Made by a program: the position numbers and the translations under genes. Shown here in pieces: positions 8,750-16,686 of a stretch of 64,000 bases of DNA (the stretch's first letter is position 1; each line of letters begins with the position of its first letter). This stretch comes from CAVXTF01 sp963701375 (GTDB lineage: Bacteria > Actinomycetota > Acidimicrobiia > Acidimicrobiales > CAVXTF01), in assembly GCA_963701375.1 (NCBI GenBank), contig CAVOZT010000003.1:558001-622000 (forward strand), in the 5' to 3' direction. The notes below the pieces were generated by a model, which saw only the letters and a list, made by a program, of their open reading frames with translations, was not told where the DNA came from and did no database searches.

Positions 8750-9535
8750 CTACCCAATAGGAGCCAGCTGCCGGATTACCCTTCCCAGCTCGTTGACGCG
8801 TGCTTCTGGAACGAACGCAGTTGCGCCGGCGGCCAGAGCTTTTTCCTTCAACAGTTCGAAAGCCGAGCACACGATCACTAAGGAGAGAGGCGACCTCGTG
8901 TATATCTCGGAGATGACCGCTGGTTTGAGTATGTCGTCAAAACATAGGTCGAGCACCACGATCTCCGGTTGTGCCACGTTGACGACCCGCAGCATGGTCG
9001 ATTCACCATGGGTATCCGCCTCTACTATGACGCCACAGCGTTCGAGAACCCTCGTCACCAGATGTCGCGTCGTAGGGTTGGCCACACACACCACAGCTCG
9101 ATGTTCGTCAAGGATTGCTTTCCAAGGCTCACGGCACTCAACCACGAGCGGTCGATCGAGAATGTTTCCGAGACGGTCGAGCAGTTCGAAGGGTGGTATT
9201 CCCTTTGGAACAAACGCGACAGCGCCTGCCTCGAGCACGGGAATACCCAGCTCGGGGTTCATGCCCGACACGACGATCACTGTCGCTCCCGGCGCCACGT
9301 CATGGATCCCGTCTAGCGCGCTGCTTCCTTCCACCAGAGGCATTGACAGGTCAAGCAATACGACATCGGGCTGGAGGGATTCAGCCAACATGACAGTGGC
9401 ATCTCCGTCGCTCGCTTCACCGACGACGTCGAACTGCTGACAGTGCTCGAGCACCGCTCGCAGGAAGCGGCGAGTCGGCGGCACGTCGTCTGCGATCAAC
9501 ACTCGCAGCGTCTCGAAGTCCGACAGTGTCGCCAT
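8750..9535 (-). CDS. Double receiver (REC-REC) response regulator without output domain
   Basis: 261 residues from ATG 9535. The first receiver is complete: acidic pair in LIADDVPPTRRF, phospho-acceptor in VVLLDLSMP, VSGMN and lysine in FVPKG. The second receiver (about 140-261) keeps VVLDLCF but has VANPTT where the acidic pair should be and FVPEAR where the lysine should be, so it is probably a pseudo-receiver used for binding. No DNA-binding or enzymatic output is present, which suggests a relay or stand-alone regulator acting on the neighbouring GGDEF-EAL proteins or the LuxR regulator (inference). The upstream gap to the next gene is 151 bases. Confidence 0.85.
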   Translation of the reverse strand: MATLSDFETLRVLIADDVPPTRRFLRAVLEHCQQFDVVGEASDGDATVMLAESLQPDVVLLDLSMPLVEGSSALDGIHDVAPGATVIVVSGMNPELGIPVLEAGAVAFVPKGIPPFELLDRLGNILDRPLVVECREPWKAILDEHRAVVCVANPTTRHLVTRVLERCGVIVEADTHGESTMLRVVNVAQPEIVVLDLCFDDILKPAVISEIYTRSPLSLVIVCSAFELLKEKALAAGATAFVPEARVNELGRVIRQLAPIG

Positions 9536-9686
9536 CACGCTTCCAGCCGCGCCGCTTTCCTCCGATCCGAACGGTCTGGCGTTCCTCGGCGAACAAAGCA
9601 GACTGGAGTGGACACCGGTTTCGAGATCCTGTAGCACTCGAACTTCTATCGGTGTATGCCTGCAGGTGCTGAATGCGGCGGATGCG

Positions 9687-10442
9687 TCATTGCTCTACTT
9701 CATTCGCACCAGGACGTGGAAACGGGTCTCGTTCCACACTCGACGTCACATTGGTCGAATCACGCCCTCGCGCGACGGCAATCACGACGGCCTCGAGCTT
9801 CGAATGTGCGCCCAATTTCCGTATGATGTTCTGCGCGTGCTTTCGAGCCGTGTTGAGCGAGATGAATAGTCTGTGGGCTATTTCCTTGTCCGAGCCACCC
9901 TCAGCCATTACACCGAGCACCTCGATCTCTCGGCGGCTCAGGTTTGACCCGACTTTCTCGGATTCGTTCGAGAGCCGAGGTAGGAGCATAAGAAGCATCA
10001 CCGGGGTCATCAACACCTCGCCGGCATATGCAGCCCTAACGACTGAGAACAAATCCGAGACCGACCGCGATTTGCCTACGAATCCAGAGCACCCTGCTTC
10101 GAATGCGCTACGTGCAAGACGCTCATCTTCGTCCGAGCCTGTCAGCATCACCACATGAGTTGACGGAGTCTCCCGCTTGATCTGCGTCAGCGCGGTCACA
10201 CCGTCACCGTCGGGAAGCTGGAAGTCCATTATGACGACATCCGGGCGGAGCCGGATAGTACTGGCGACCGCGGAACTGACAGTACCAACCACACCGACCA
10301 CCTCGAAGTCTGAGCAACTTTCGAGAAGGCGGCTCAGCCCCTTTGCCAAAATCTCGTGGTCCTCGACGACGAGAACGCGAATGAGCAGACCGGGTGGTTC
10401 CGTTGCCCGGTGCCGTATGTCTTCCGTTGTTTGCATCAACAC
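9687..10442 (-). CDS. NarL/FixJ-type response regulator with LuxR HTH
   Basis: 251 residues. Receiver at about 20-140: VLVVEDHEILAKGL (acidic pair), VVIMDFQLPDGDG (phospho-acceptor), MLTGSDEDE and FVGKS (lysine). LuxR-type HTH at about 170-230: LSRREIEVLGVMAEGGSDKEIA followed by LFISLNTARKHAQNIIRKLGA. All phosphorylation residues are present, so it should be a phosphorylation-controlled DNA-binding protein. It starts 16 bases after the PAS-GGDEF-EAL gene on the same strand, so both are likely one transcript. No cognate kinase is adjacent. Confidence 0.93.
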   Translation of the reverse strand: MLMQTTEDIRHRATEPPGLLIRVLVVEDHEILAKGLSRLLESCSDFEVVGVVGTVSSAVASTIRLRPDVVIMDFQLPDGDGVTALTQIKRETPSTHVVMLTGSDEDERLARSAFEAGCSGFVGKSRSVSDLFSVVRAAYAGEVLMTPVMLLMLLPRLSNESEKVGSNLSRREIEVLGVMAEGGSDKEIAHRLFISLNTARKHAQNIIRKLGAHSKLEAVVIAVARGRDSTNVTSSVERDPFPRPGANEVEQ

Positions 10443-10458
10443 GCATCCCGCCTTTGGA

Positions 10459-12183
10459 TCACGATAGGTGGTGAAGACATGATCTAGTCATCGCAAGCTC
10501 CTCGACGGCACTGGGGGCGCCGGAATGTGCAAACAGGAAACCTTGACCGCGGTCGCACTCCAGGGCTCGGAGGATGCCGAGCTGCTCTTCGGTCTCGATT
10601 CCCTCTGCAATCACTGTGAGACGCAGGGCGTGCGAAAGCCCGATTATCGCGGCAACGATGGCGCGTTGGTCATCTACCCGTTCGAGATCGCAGATGAACG
10701 ATCTGTCGATCTTGACGAAGTCGAGAGGGAACTGTCGCAAGTATGCGAGAGACGAATAACCGGTACCAAAGTCGTCCAGACCAATTTGGACGCCAGCTTC
10801 GCGAAGCGCCCGAAGCCCGGTCATCGCCGAGTTGGAAGCCTCGAGCAGCACTCGTTCGGTGACCTCGATCATCAGATCGTGGCGGGCTACGCCGCAACCA
10901 TCGAGATGCTCGATGACGGATTTTTGGAATCCGATGTCAGCCAGGTGCCGAGCCGTCACATTTATCGAGACCTCGGCGAATTCCGCACCTGCCGACCTGG
11001 AGTGCCATGTGCCGACCTGCTGCACGGCGTCGGCCAGAACCCTCTCGTCCATGGTGATCAGCAAACCCGTTTCTTCAGCAACTTCGAGGAATGATTCTGG
11101 CTTGAGAAGCCCTTTGTCGGGATCGTTTATCCTCATAAGGGCTTCGGCACCTACGACACAATCGGTGCGTAGATCTATTATCGGCTGATACTCCACGACG
11201 AGCCTCTGATCGTCTAGGGCGCTACGCAAGATGCGCTCGGTCGAGAGCCTGCCCACAGCTTTGGTTCGTAGCTCCTCGTCGAACATCTCGGCTCGGTCGC
11301 GTCCCCGATCCTTCGCGCGGTAGAGGGCGAGGTCGGCCTCTCCGAGAAGATCGCTCGCGGAACGTTCGGAGTCCCTAGTGCAGGCAATTCCGACGCTCAC
11401 GGTGCAAACGAACTCCTCGTCACCCATGTGGAACGGGGTCCGGCCGGCCTCGATTACCCGGTTACCGAGATCGATTGCGCCCTCCTCGTTGACGAGTCCT
11501 TCGGCGACGATCACGAACTCGTCCCCGCCGAGCCTGGCCAGGGTGTCAGCCGGACGAAGATGATGAAGAAGTCGAGCGGCCATCTGGGCGAGCACGGTGT
11601 CACCAATGTTGTGGCCAAGCGAGTCATTGACAACCTTGAACCGGTCAAGGTCGAGGTAGAGCACAGCAAGAACCGCGGAGCTTCTGCCCAAACGGCGAAG
11701 ACCCTGAGACAGCCGGTCTAGTAGCACCCCTCGGTTGGCCAGTCCGGTCAGCGGATCGGTCAGCGCCTGGCGCTCGAGGTTCATTGTGCGTAACTGGCGA
11801 TCAGTGACATCGCGGATGGTCGATACGACCAACGTCGAACCGCGCTCGGTGACGTGCCGAGACGTTGTCTCAGTCCAGCGAGTCGTCCCGTCGCGGCACA
11901 AGAACCGGTAGCTCGTCGAGTGGAATTCAGCGTCGGCGAGCTCGACTCGTGCAGCATGGAGCAGCGGGAGATCGTGCGGATGAACGAACTCGTCCTCGTG
12001 GCGGCCCTCGAGGTCACACGGATCCCAACCGAACAGGCGGTGACACGCCGGCGAAACGTAGCGAAGTGTTCCTTCAACATCCGTGACGACGTTGACGTCA
12101 ACCGAATTGACTACCAAAGACCTGTAGTCAATAGCGGAGTCGCGTGAGGTGGCAAAAGCCCGGGCCCTCGTTGACGACCGCAT
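10459..12183 (-). CDS. PAS-GGDEF-EAL protein, paralogue of the one at 7016
   Basis: 574 residues, same length and domain order as the gene at 7016-8740 and very similar throughout (MRSST start, YLSPACRRLFGWDP versus YVSPACHRLFGWDP, long identical blocks in the EAL half). GGDEF is intact (RLGGDEFVIVAEGL), EAL is intact (VVGAEALMRI). The start at ATG 12183 follows GGGAGACTG. Differences cluster in the PAS domain and linker, as expected if the two copies sense different inputs. It is co-oriented with and 16 bases upstream of the LuxR regulator. A duplication with inversion produced the bracketed arrangement (inference). Confidence 0.95.
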   Translation of the reverse strand: MRSSTRARAFATSRDSAIDYRSLVVNSVDVNVVTDVEGTLRYVSPACHRLFGWDPCDLEGRHEDEFVHPHDLPLLHAARVELADAEFHSTSYRFLCRDGTTRWTETTSRHVTERGSTLVVSTIRDVTDRQLRTMNLERQALTDPLTGLANRGVLLDRLSQGLRRLGRSSAVLAVLYLDLDRFKVVNDSLGHNIGDTVLAQMAARLLHHLRPADTLARLGGDEFVIVAEGLVNEEGAIDLGNRVIEAGRTPFHMGDEEFVCTVSVGIACTRDSERSASDLLGEADLALYRAKDRGRDRAEMFDEELRTKAVGRLSTERILRSALDDQRLVVEYQPIIDLRTDCVVGAEALMRINDPDKGLLKPESFLEVAEETGLLITMDERVLADAVQQVGTWHSRSAGAEFAEVSINVTARHLADIGFQKSVIEHLDGCGVARHDLMIEVTERVLLEASNSAMTGLRALREAGVQIGLDDFGTGYSSLAYLRQFPLDFVKIDRSFICDLERVDDQRAIVAAIIGLSHALRLTVIAEGIETEEQLGILRALECDRGQGFLFAHSGAPSAVEELAMTRSCLHHLS

Positions 12184-12520
12184 CAGTCTCCCTTGCTCGG
12201 AAGCACACACTCGCGGGGGCCCGGCGGGTCTCGACCTAAATCATTGCACCATTCTTCCGGGACTCAATGAATGACGGCCAGCTGTCGGGACCCGAGAATC
12301 CCAAAGTGCCACCGACATCATGCGAGTACCGCAGTCCTTCGGTATCCGAGTATTGACGAAACTCTGAAATTGACAGAGCAGGTAATGCGAATGCATGCCT
12401 CGCCTACCGCATTTGAGTAACGGAAGTAACCGATCTGCGCATCTTTCGGGACGATATTTCGTTGCATACAACGAAGATTCGTCCCGACCCGCTTCTTCCA
12501 GTAGTTGTTGAAAATGAGTG
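12184..12520. other. Intergenic region upstream of PAS-GGDEF-EAL gene
   Basis: 337 bases with no convincing reading frame. Its main feature is the strong hairpin at 12447-12486. The part next to 12183 should carry the promoter of the minus-strand operon. No recognisable c-di-GMP riboswitch core was seen. Confidence 0.5.
12447..12486. repeat. Large two-part inverted repeat (hairpin)
   Basis: Outer arms CGGGACGA and TCGTCCCG (8 of 8 pairs) enclose inner arms TTCGTTG and CAACGAA (7 of 7 pairs) round a CATA loop, with a 3x3 internal loop (TAT opposite GAT). No run of T follows on either strand, so it is not a standard intrinsic terminator. It could be an operator for a dimeric regulator or a structured RNA element. 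Confidence 0.7.
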
Positions 12521-12802
12521 TCAGCGGGCCTTCAGAACCAACCTCAGCGACTGTGGGCGACAGCCCGACGGCGCGGGTCTGCCAGGCAGGCGGACCAGGT
12601 GGCACCGCTCGATTCGGGATTTCGTACCCACCTGACCACGCCGGGCCGAGTCGGGACAAGAACCAATTTGCGCGTCCTCAGCCAACGACGCAGCGGCAGA
12701 AACGGTCGCCGGCGCTCGGTCTGCTTCACCGTCGCGGTACGTGACCACCATGCAGTTGCGCTTCTGATACCAGAAGACCTGGTCGATCTGTTCAACACTC
12801 AT
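12521..12802 (-). CDS. Small hypothetical protein
   Basis: 93 residues starting MSVEQIDQVFWYQKRNCMVV. The ATG is preceded by AAGGGGAACC at the right distance, the main reason to accept it. The first ~40 residues look like protein (aromatic and acidic residues mixed); the C-terminal half is Arg/Ser/Pro-rich, so the true end could be earlier if a frameshift is present. No family recognised. It is divergent from the zinc-ribbon ORF at 12925. Confidence 0.4.
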   Translation of the reverse strand: MSVEQIDQVFWYQKRNCMVVTYRDGEADRAPATVSAAASLAEDAQIGSCPDSARRGQVGTKSRIERCHLVRLPGRPAPSGCRPQSLRLVLKAR

Positions 12803-12924
12803 GTGGTTCCCCTTGCCTTACTGCTATATCGGCAGGTTTGGTCCAGAACGTTAGGCCTCCATCCTCAGGCCAGGGTGCTTCCTGCCGATAACCCCAACGT
12901 ACGACTTCAGCCGGGAGGCAGCCG

Positions 12925-13092
12925 ATGAGTGATGTCACACGACGACAGAATGCGGCTCCACGTCCCTTGAGTTCAAAGACCTCAGAATGCGGACGGCGGT
13001 GCGTGCGGTGCGGAGCCTCGATACTCAAGATCGCTGAAAACCCCTTCACCAAAGCGCTCCAATGCAAGGTATGCGGAGCCCGGCAGATCTGA
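12925..13092 (+). CDS. Small zinc-ribbon protein (55 residues)
   Basis: A short frame beginning MSDVTRRQNA with a strong ribosome site (GGGAGG, six bases before the ATG). It carries two CxxC pairs: CVRCG at residues 26-30 and CKVCG at 47-51, spaced like a zinc ribbon, with a fifth cysteine at 22. Such proteins bind zinc and often nucleic acid or a protein partner. The function here is unknown. It lies about 100 bases before the Gly-rich ORF on the same strand, so they may be transcribed together. Confidence 0.5.
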   Translation: MSDVTRRQNAAPRPLSSKTSECGRRCVRCGASILKIAENPFTKALQCKVCGARQI

Positions 13093-13196
13093 AGGTTCTG
13101 CAATTGATGCGGTGAGGGTGCCGTTTGCAAGTGTTGACGCCAGTAAATGCGTGCGGGAGGATTTTCGAGCGGGGCGGACTCAGGAGGGCAACGATC

Positions 13197-13472
13197 GTGC
13201 CAGGCTTCACGACGCAGGGCGGCGAAGAACTGCCGGTGACAGAGGGTGGAGCCATCATTCCTGACGGGTCACCTGTTGCGGGCCTTTTCACGGGCGGCGG
13301 AGGCGGCCCTGGTGAAGAGGGAGTAACCGGCGGTGGTGGTGTACCTGGCGGAGGCGGCGTAACTGGTGGGGGCGGAGGCGTTCCGGGGGGACCAGGTGGT
13401 GGTGGACCAGGTGGCGGCGGACCAGGTGGGGGCGGACCAGGTGGCGGTGGACCAGGCGGGGGCACTGGCTAG
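13197..13472 (+). CDS. Glycine-rich pentapeptide-repeat protein
   Basis: 91 residues from GTG 13197, which follows AGGAGG by 9 bases. The first ~35 residues form an ordinary leader (PGFTTQGGEELPVTEGGAII), then the chain is almost only Gly, Pro, Val and Thr: GGGGVPGGGGVTGGGGGVPG and five GPGGG units to the end. No signal peptide or cysteine. It could be a structural or adhesive peptide, or a precursor peptide with a leader and a repetitive core; the latter is speculation. The stop lies inside the first codons of the sulfotransferase frame. The C-rich antisense frame giving a poly-proline protein is taken as a shadow. Confidence 0.6.
   Translation: MPGFTTQGGEELPVTEGGAIIPDGSPVAGLFTGGGGGPGEEGVTGGGGVPGGGGVTGGGGGVPGGPGGGGPGGGGPGGGGPGGGGPGGGTG
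13389..13463 (+). repeat. Five 15-bp tandem repeats (GGACCAGGTGGNGGN)
   Basis: Five consecutive 15-base units starting at 13389, 13404, 13419, 13434 and 13449. The first eight bases are the same in all; changes fall at third codon positions and in the last unit (GGC for GGT). Each unit encodes Gly-Pro-Gly-Gly-Gly in the frame of the 13197 gene. Confidence 0.9.
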
Positions 13473-14550
13473 AGCTCTTCGTTCTGAGACTGAGATACGC
13501 GCTTCATATCTGATCTGCGCGACTCCGCGAACCGGCAGTTATCTGCTCTGCGACCTTCTCGAACAGACAGGGGTTGCCGGGAACCCAACCGAATACCTAT
13601 TGGCCGGTTACCGCAAGTACTGGACCGAACAGTGGGGTACCTCGAATTACGCCGAGTATCACGAACATGTTTTGCGCACTGGCACGACGCCAAACGGTGT
13701 CTTCGGCACGAAGGTCCACGGCGCGCAACTCCTCGAGTTCCTGCGTCTCGCAACCGGCAGGGCGCGTGTGCCCACTGAGGACCGCCCTGAGATCGTCGCA
13801 GCCTGGTTCCCTCATCCAACCTATGTCTGGTCTCGCCGCAAGGATCCAGTAGCTCAGAGCGTGTCGTGGGCCAAAGCCCGGCAGACCAATCTGTGGTGGG
13901 ACACGGACGCTCCCCCCGCCCCTCCGCTCGGAATTCCTAGGCCGGATGCCTTGCGGTTCGACTTCGGCTTTATCGAGCGGTCCATGTACGCCCTCGTCGA
14001 ATGGGACGGTGTATGGCGAAGTTACTTCGATGCGACGGGCATCGACCCCCTCACGGTTTGGTACGAAGACCTGCTGGCCGATCAACAATCCGCCGTTGAC
14101 CAGGTCCTCGATGCATTGGGCATCCAGTCACCCACCTGTGTTGGAGCCTCGGAGCCTGGATTCCGGCGACAGGCCGACGAGACCTCGGAGGCTTGGGTAT
14201 CGCGCTTCAAGCGCCTCGAACGCGCAAAGCGCGAATCGACACTCGCCGCCTTAGCGGGCATGCACTCGGGAGAGGTCATCTACGTGTGCGCCGGCCGGGT
14301 GAGGTCTGATCGGATACCGCGCGACGGTGTGACGATCGCCGTTCGACGGGTCTTGGTCGCCCGCACCTGCCTCTTACGCCTTGCTGACCCGCAGACCCAA
14401 AGGTGTGCCCTGGGCCGACGTGGCGATCCCCATCGGAGCTGTCGAAGTCGAGCATTCGTTCGTCATTCACTGCCTTCTCGACAAGAGTGCGGAGAGCGGA
14501 GCGGGGATTCAAAACCGGTTGAAGGTAGGGACCGACAGAAGTCCGGCTGA
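13441..14550 (+). CDS. Stf0-like sulfotransferase
   Basis: The core (about 13495-14260) reads RASYLICATPRTGSYLLCDL, the PAPS 5'-phosphosulfate loop of Stf0-type trehalose sulfotransferases, followed by NPTEYL, FGTKVHGAQL, WSRRKDPVAQSVSWAKARQT (3'-phosphate-binding Arg/Ser region) and a C-terminal LERAKRESTLAAL helix. The enzyme would move sulfate from PAPS to a sugar or alcohol. The frame runs through the Gly repeats and has no good start: GTG 13441 or 13447 inside the repeats are the only nearby candidates. The last ~90 residues are Arg-rich and unlike the family (usually about 250-270 residues), so the natural stop may have been lost to an indel. Confidence 0.75.
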   Translation: MAVDQAGALARALRSETEIRASYLICATPRTGSYLLCDLLEQTGVAGNPTEYLLAGYRKYWTEQWGTSNYAEYHEHVLRTGTTPNGVFGTKVHGAQLLEFLRLATGRARVPTEDRPEIVAAWFPHPTYVWSRRKDPVAQSVSWAKARQTNLWWDTDAPPAPPLGIPRPDALRFDFGFIERSMYALVEWDGVWRSYFDATGIDPLTVWYEDLLADQQSAVDQVLDALGIQSPTCVGASEPGFRRQADETSEAWVSRFKRLERAKRESTLAALAGMHSGEVIYVCAGRVRSDRIPRDGVTIAVRRVLVARTCLLRLADPQTQRCALGRRGDPHRSCRSRAFVRHSLPSRQECGERSGDSKPVEGRDRQKSG

Positions 14551-15005
14551 GATCGGGCGCTCTCTTGCTGCTCACTTGGGCGCATCTCGTATCGAAATGG
14601 TGGTGAATTCGAGCGCGATCGAGGGTGTCGTCGGGGTACCCAGTTTGGCGGCGCCGTCCAATTCGGGAACCTCGTTCTCGGGCGTCGGGACGACCAACAG
14701 GGCTGGGAAGACAGAGCACTTCGAGGCCTTCTACGACGTGATCCTCGGTGAAAGCGGTCGAACCGCCGGTTCTGTCGTTCTCAATCGCGCCGAGCGTGAT
14801 CTGTCGACGATCGCAGGTTGGTTCGACCGAGGACCCCACCCAGAACAGTTCGTCGTCGTTCTTGCCCGGATGCCCGAGCAGGCGCGCACCTACCGCTTGC
14901 GTACGTCCCATAAAGAGAGAACCACTTTCTTCTGCGACGTACAGACCACGCCACGTCTCGAAGCACTCCAGACGTGTTTCTTCGTGGCGTTCCAACTTGC
15001 GGATA
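14381..15005 (+). CDS. Unrecognised protein, N-terminal part of a frameshifted gene
   Basis: This frame (open to 15301) has balanced amino-acid content only up to about 15005: KTEHFEAFYDVILGESGRTA, LSTIAGWFDRGPHPEQFVVV, FFCDVQTTPRLEALQTCFFV. After AFQLADI the sense continues in the next frame (FRALANGWSAELCG). The pair of blocks together resembles a domain I recall in actinobacterial hypothetical proteins that ends in DNPFPL, but I cannot name a family. The start is uncertain (TTG 14381 or later), and it overlaps the doubtful end of the sulfotransferase frame. Confidence 0.55.
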
Positions 15006-16142
15006 TTTCGCGCGTTGGCGAATGGCTGGAGCGCCGAGCTATGCGGAGCGTTGGCTCGCGTGCTCGCGACCGCGCTTTACCCCCGGCGCATCGCAGGCTT
15101 CGCAACCGCCTGGCTGTGGATGGAGGGCGACCGTTCCGAGATCGCCGCCGATCCGGAATCCGGGGTCTCGGTTGCGACCGGCGGAGCCGTCTTGTTCCTC
15201 AACTACCTGCATTACCAACTCGGCTTCTCATGGCAGGAGATCGCAGCCGCTCCGGCATCGACGCTCAGAGACACGGGTCGACGATTGACTGGATCAGATG
15301 ACAGTTTCGCCGAGTTCCAATCGCTGCTCGCGAGGCATTTCCCCACCGGTCAACCGGTGGCGCTCCTAAACGACAATCCCTTTCCCCTGGAAGATGAACC
15401 CTCCAAACGGGAAGGTGAAGGACTCACTGCGACAGTCCCGACAGGCAGGCGAAGCACAAGAAGCGGAAGCGACCGGACCGTATGTCTTCTGACGGGCGCG
15501 TCTGGAGCTTTGGGATCAGAACTCTGCACCCGCCTCGCTGACCGCTACAATTTTGCCGCCGTCTTCCACCGACACCCGGTCTCTTCAGACATCTTCTCCG
15601 TCGAGGCAGACCTGGCTGACCAAGACGAGTGTGAACGGGTCGTCGAGGTGACTCTCTCCCGGTTCGGGCGCATCGACCTGGTTGTCAACGCCGCGGTTGC
15701 TTCGACATGGGGCCCGATGCTCGAATCCACGTCGCTTCTGCACAGTGCGCCCTCTCAGTTCCTTGTAAACGCAATTGCGCCAATGCGAGTGGCCTGTGCC
15801 GCGGCTCGTCAGTTCTGGCAGGAAGCCATCGACGAAAACCGAACTACTAACCGCAACGTGATCAACATCTCGAGCATCTCGGGTCAGAACTTGTTCTCTG
15901 GAGAGGGCCAGAGTGTCTACGCGGCATCCAAAGCCGCTCTAGACCATCTGACCGGCCATATGGCGCTCGAGTTCGCGACGATCGGGGTGAGAGTGAACGC
16001 CGTCGCACCCGACAGCTTTCCGACCAACGTTCCGATCAGCCGCGTCGTTCACGCGATCGAGCGCCTTGACAAGGGAGACGACACGGGAACCATCGTCGTG
16101 GTCGACGGCGACGACGATCACGTCGTTCGGCTATTCGCTTAG
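15003..16142 (+). CDS. C-terminal part of the frameshifted gene, running into a short-chain dehydrogenase/reductase
   Basis: The first ~150 codons continue the previous entry (ALARVLATALYPRRIAGFAT, AVLFLNYLHYQLGFSWQEIA, ending NDNPFPL). Without any start codon in between, the frame passes through a ~35-residue linker into an SDR of about 220 residues: VCLLTGASGALGSELC (nucleotide-binding TGxxxGxG), LVVNAAVA, NISSISGQ and the catalytic YAASK motif, with VRVNAVAPDSF after it. Active-site Ser, Tyr and Lys are present. A fusion of an unknown domain with an SDR is unusual; alternatively the SDR start was destroyed. Likely a Rossmann-fold NAD(P)-dependent oxidoreductase acting on the product of this accessory cluster (inference). 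Confidence 0.7.
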   Translation: MFRALANGWSAELCGALARVLATALYPRRIAGFATAWLWMEGDRSEIAADPESGVSVATGGAVLFLNYLHYQLGFSWQEIAAAPASTLRDTGRRLTGSDDSFAEFQSLLARHFPTGQPVALLNDNPFPLEDEPSKREGEGLTATVPTGRRSTRSGSDRTVCLLTGASGALGSELCTRLADRYNFAAVFHRHPVSSDIFSVEADLADQDECERVVEVTLSRFGRIDLVVNAAVASTWGPMLESTSLLHSAPSQFLVNAIAPMRVACAAARQFWQEAIDENRTTNRNVINISSISGQNLFSGEGQSVYAASKAALDHLTGHMALEFATIGVRVNAVAPDSFPTNVPISRVVHAIERLDKGDDTGTIVVVDGDDDHVVRLFA

Positions 16143-16549
16143 CCGATGCCACCGCATTTCACGAGTGCTCTCGAGACCTCGAAGGAGCCTTGTACCCCGT
16201 TCGTGTTCCAACGCGCTTGGGCCGCAACGGTGTGATCACCGAGGATCGTGATCGAGATCGTGTTGCCTCCGGTTGATCCGTCGAAGGTGTAATTCTGCGA
16301 ATCTATCCGGAAACCGTCTTCGAAAATGTTCTCGTGCACCGTGTTACCGGGCTTAGCCGGAAATAGGGAGAAGCTGTAGGTCACCTTCTTGCAACTGATC
16401 GTCGCCGTGCCCTGGTGGGCCCACGCGGCCGGCGCCAGCAACGCAAGTAGAGCGAACGCCAGGGGGATCGTCGCTGCGAGCCTCAGCAGACCTCGCGCCG
16501 CACGTGGCCGGCCCTTCGATGCACCCACTTCTTGCGCCCGCACCGTCAT
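16139..16549 (-). CDS. Small secreted protein, unknown
   Basis: 136 residues from ATG 16549, preceded by GAGGTG. A signal peptide with basic start (RPRAARG), hydrophobic core (LAATIPLAFALLALLAPA) and likely cleavage after AWA, then a mature ~100-residue beta-rich domain (ATISCKKVTYSFSLF, QNYTFDGSTGGNTISITILG) with two cysteines that could form one disulfide. No family recognised. It overlaps the stop of the SDR frame on the other strand by 4 bases. Confidence 0.65.
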   Translation of the reverse strand: MTVRAQEVGASKGRPRAARGLLRLAATIPLAFALLALLAPAAWAHQGTATISCKKVTYSFSLFPAKPGNTVHENIFEDGFRIDSQNYTFDGSTGGNTISITILGDHTVAAQARWNTNGVQGSFEVSRALVKCGGIG

Positions 16550-16686
16550 GGTCACCTCACATCTCGGTTAAGTCGACTTGGGTCACCGTGGAGCCTGTCA
16601 CGATTGGGCCACCTGGCGGTCACAACGCGATCCCAATCCTCGTCGACCCCACCTCCGATCGCCTGGCCTGCTAGATCTTCGAAAGC

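Noticed and set aside
12184..12520. c-di-GMP riboswitch before the GGDEF-EAL operon
   Set aside because: No conserved GEMM core or tetraloop-receptor pattern was found; only the unrelated hairpin is present.
13046..13465. Minus-strand ORF with a long poly-Pro/Gly start (PPPPGPP repeats)
   Set aside because: It is the antisense of the Gly-rich repeat gene; it has no ribosome site and its remainder is unlike protein.
14381..14470. Creatininase/MftE-like start (AIPIGAVEVEHS), which would hint at a mycofactocin-type system
   Set aside because: Only this short string resembles creatininase; the metal-binding His/Glu/Asp set does not follow and the rest matches another type of domain.
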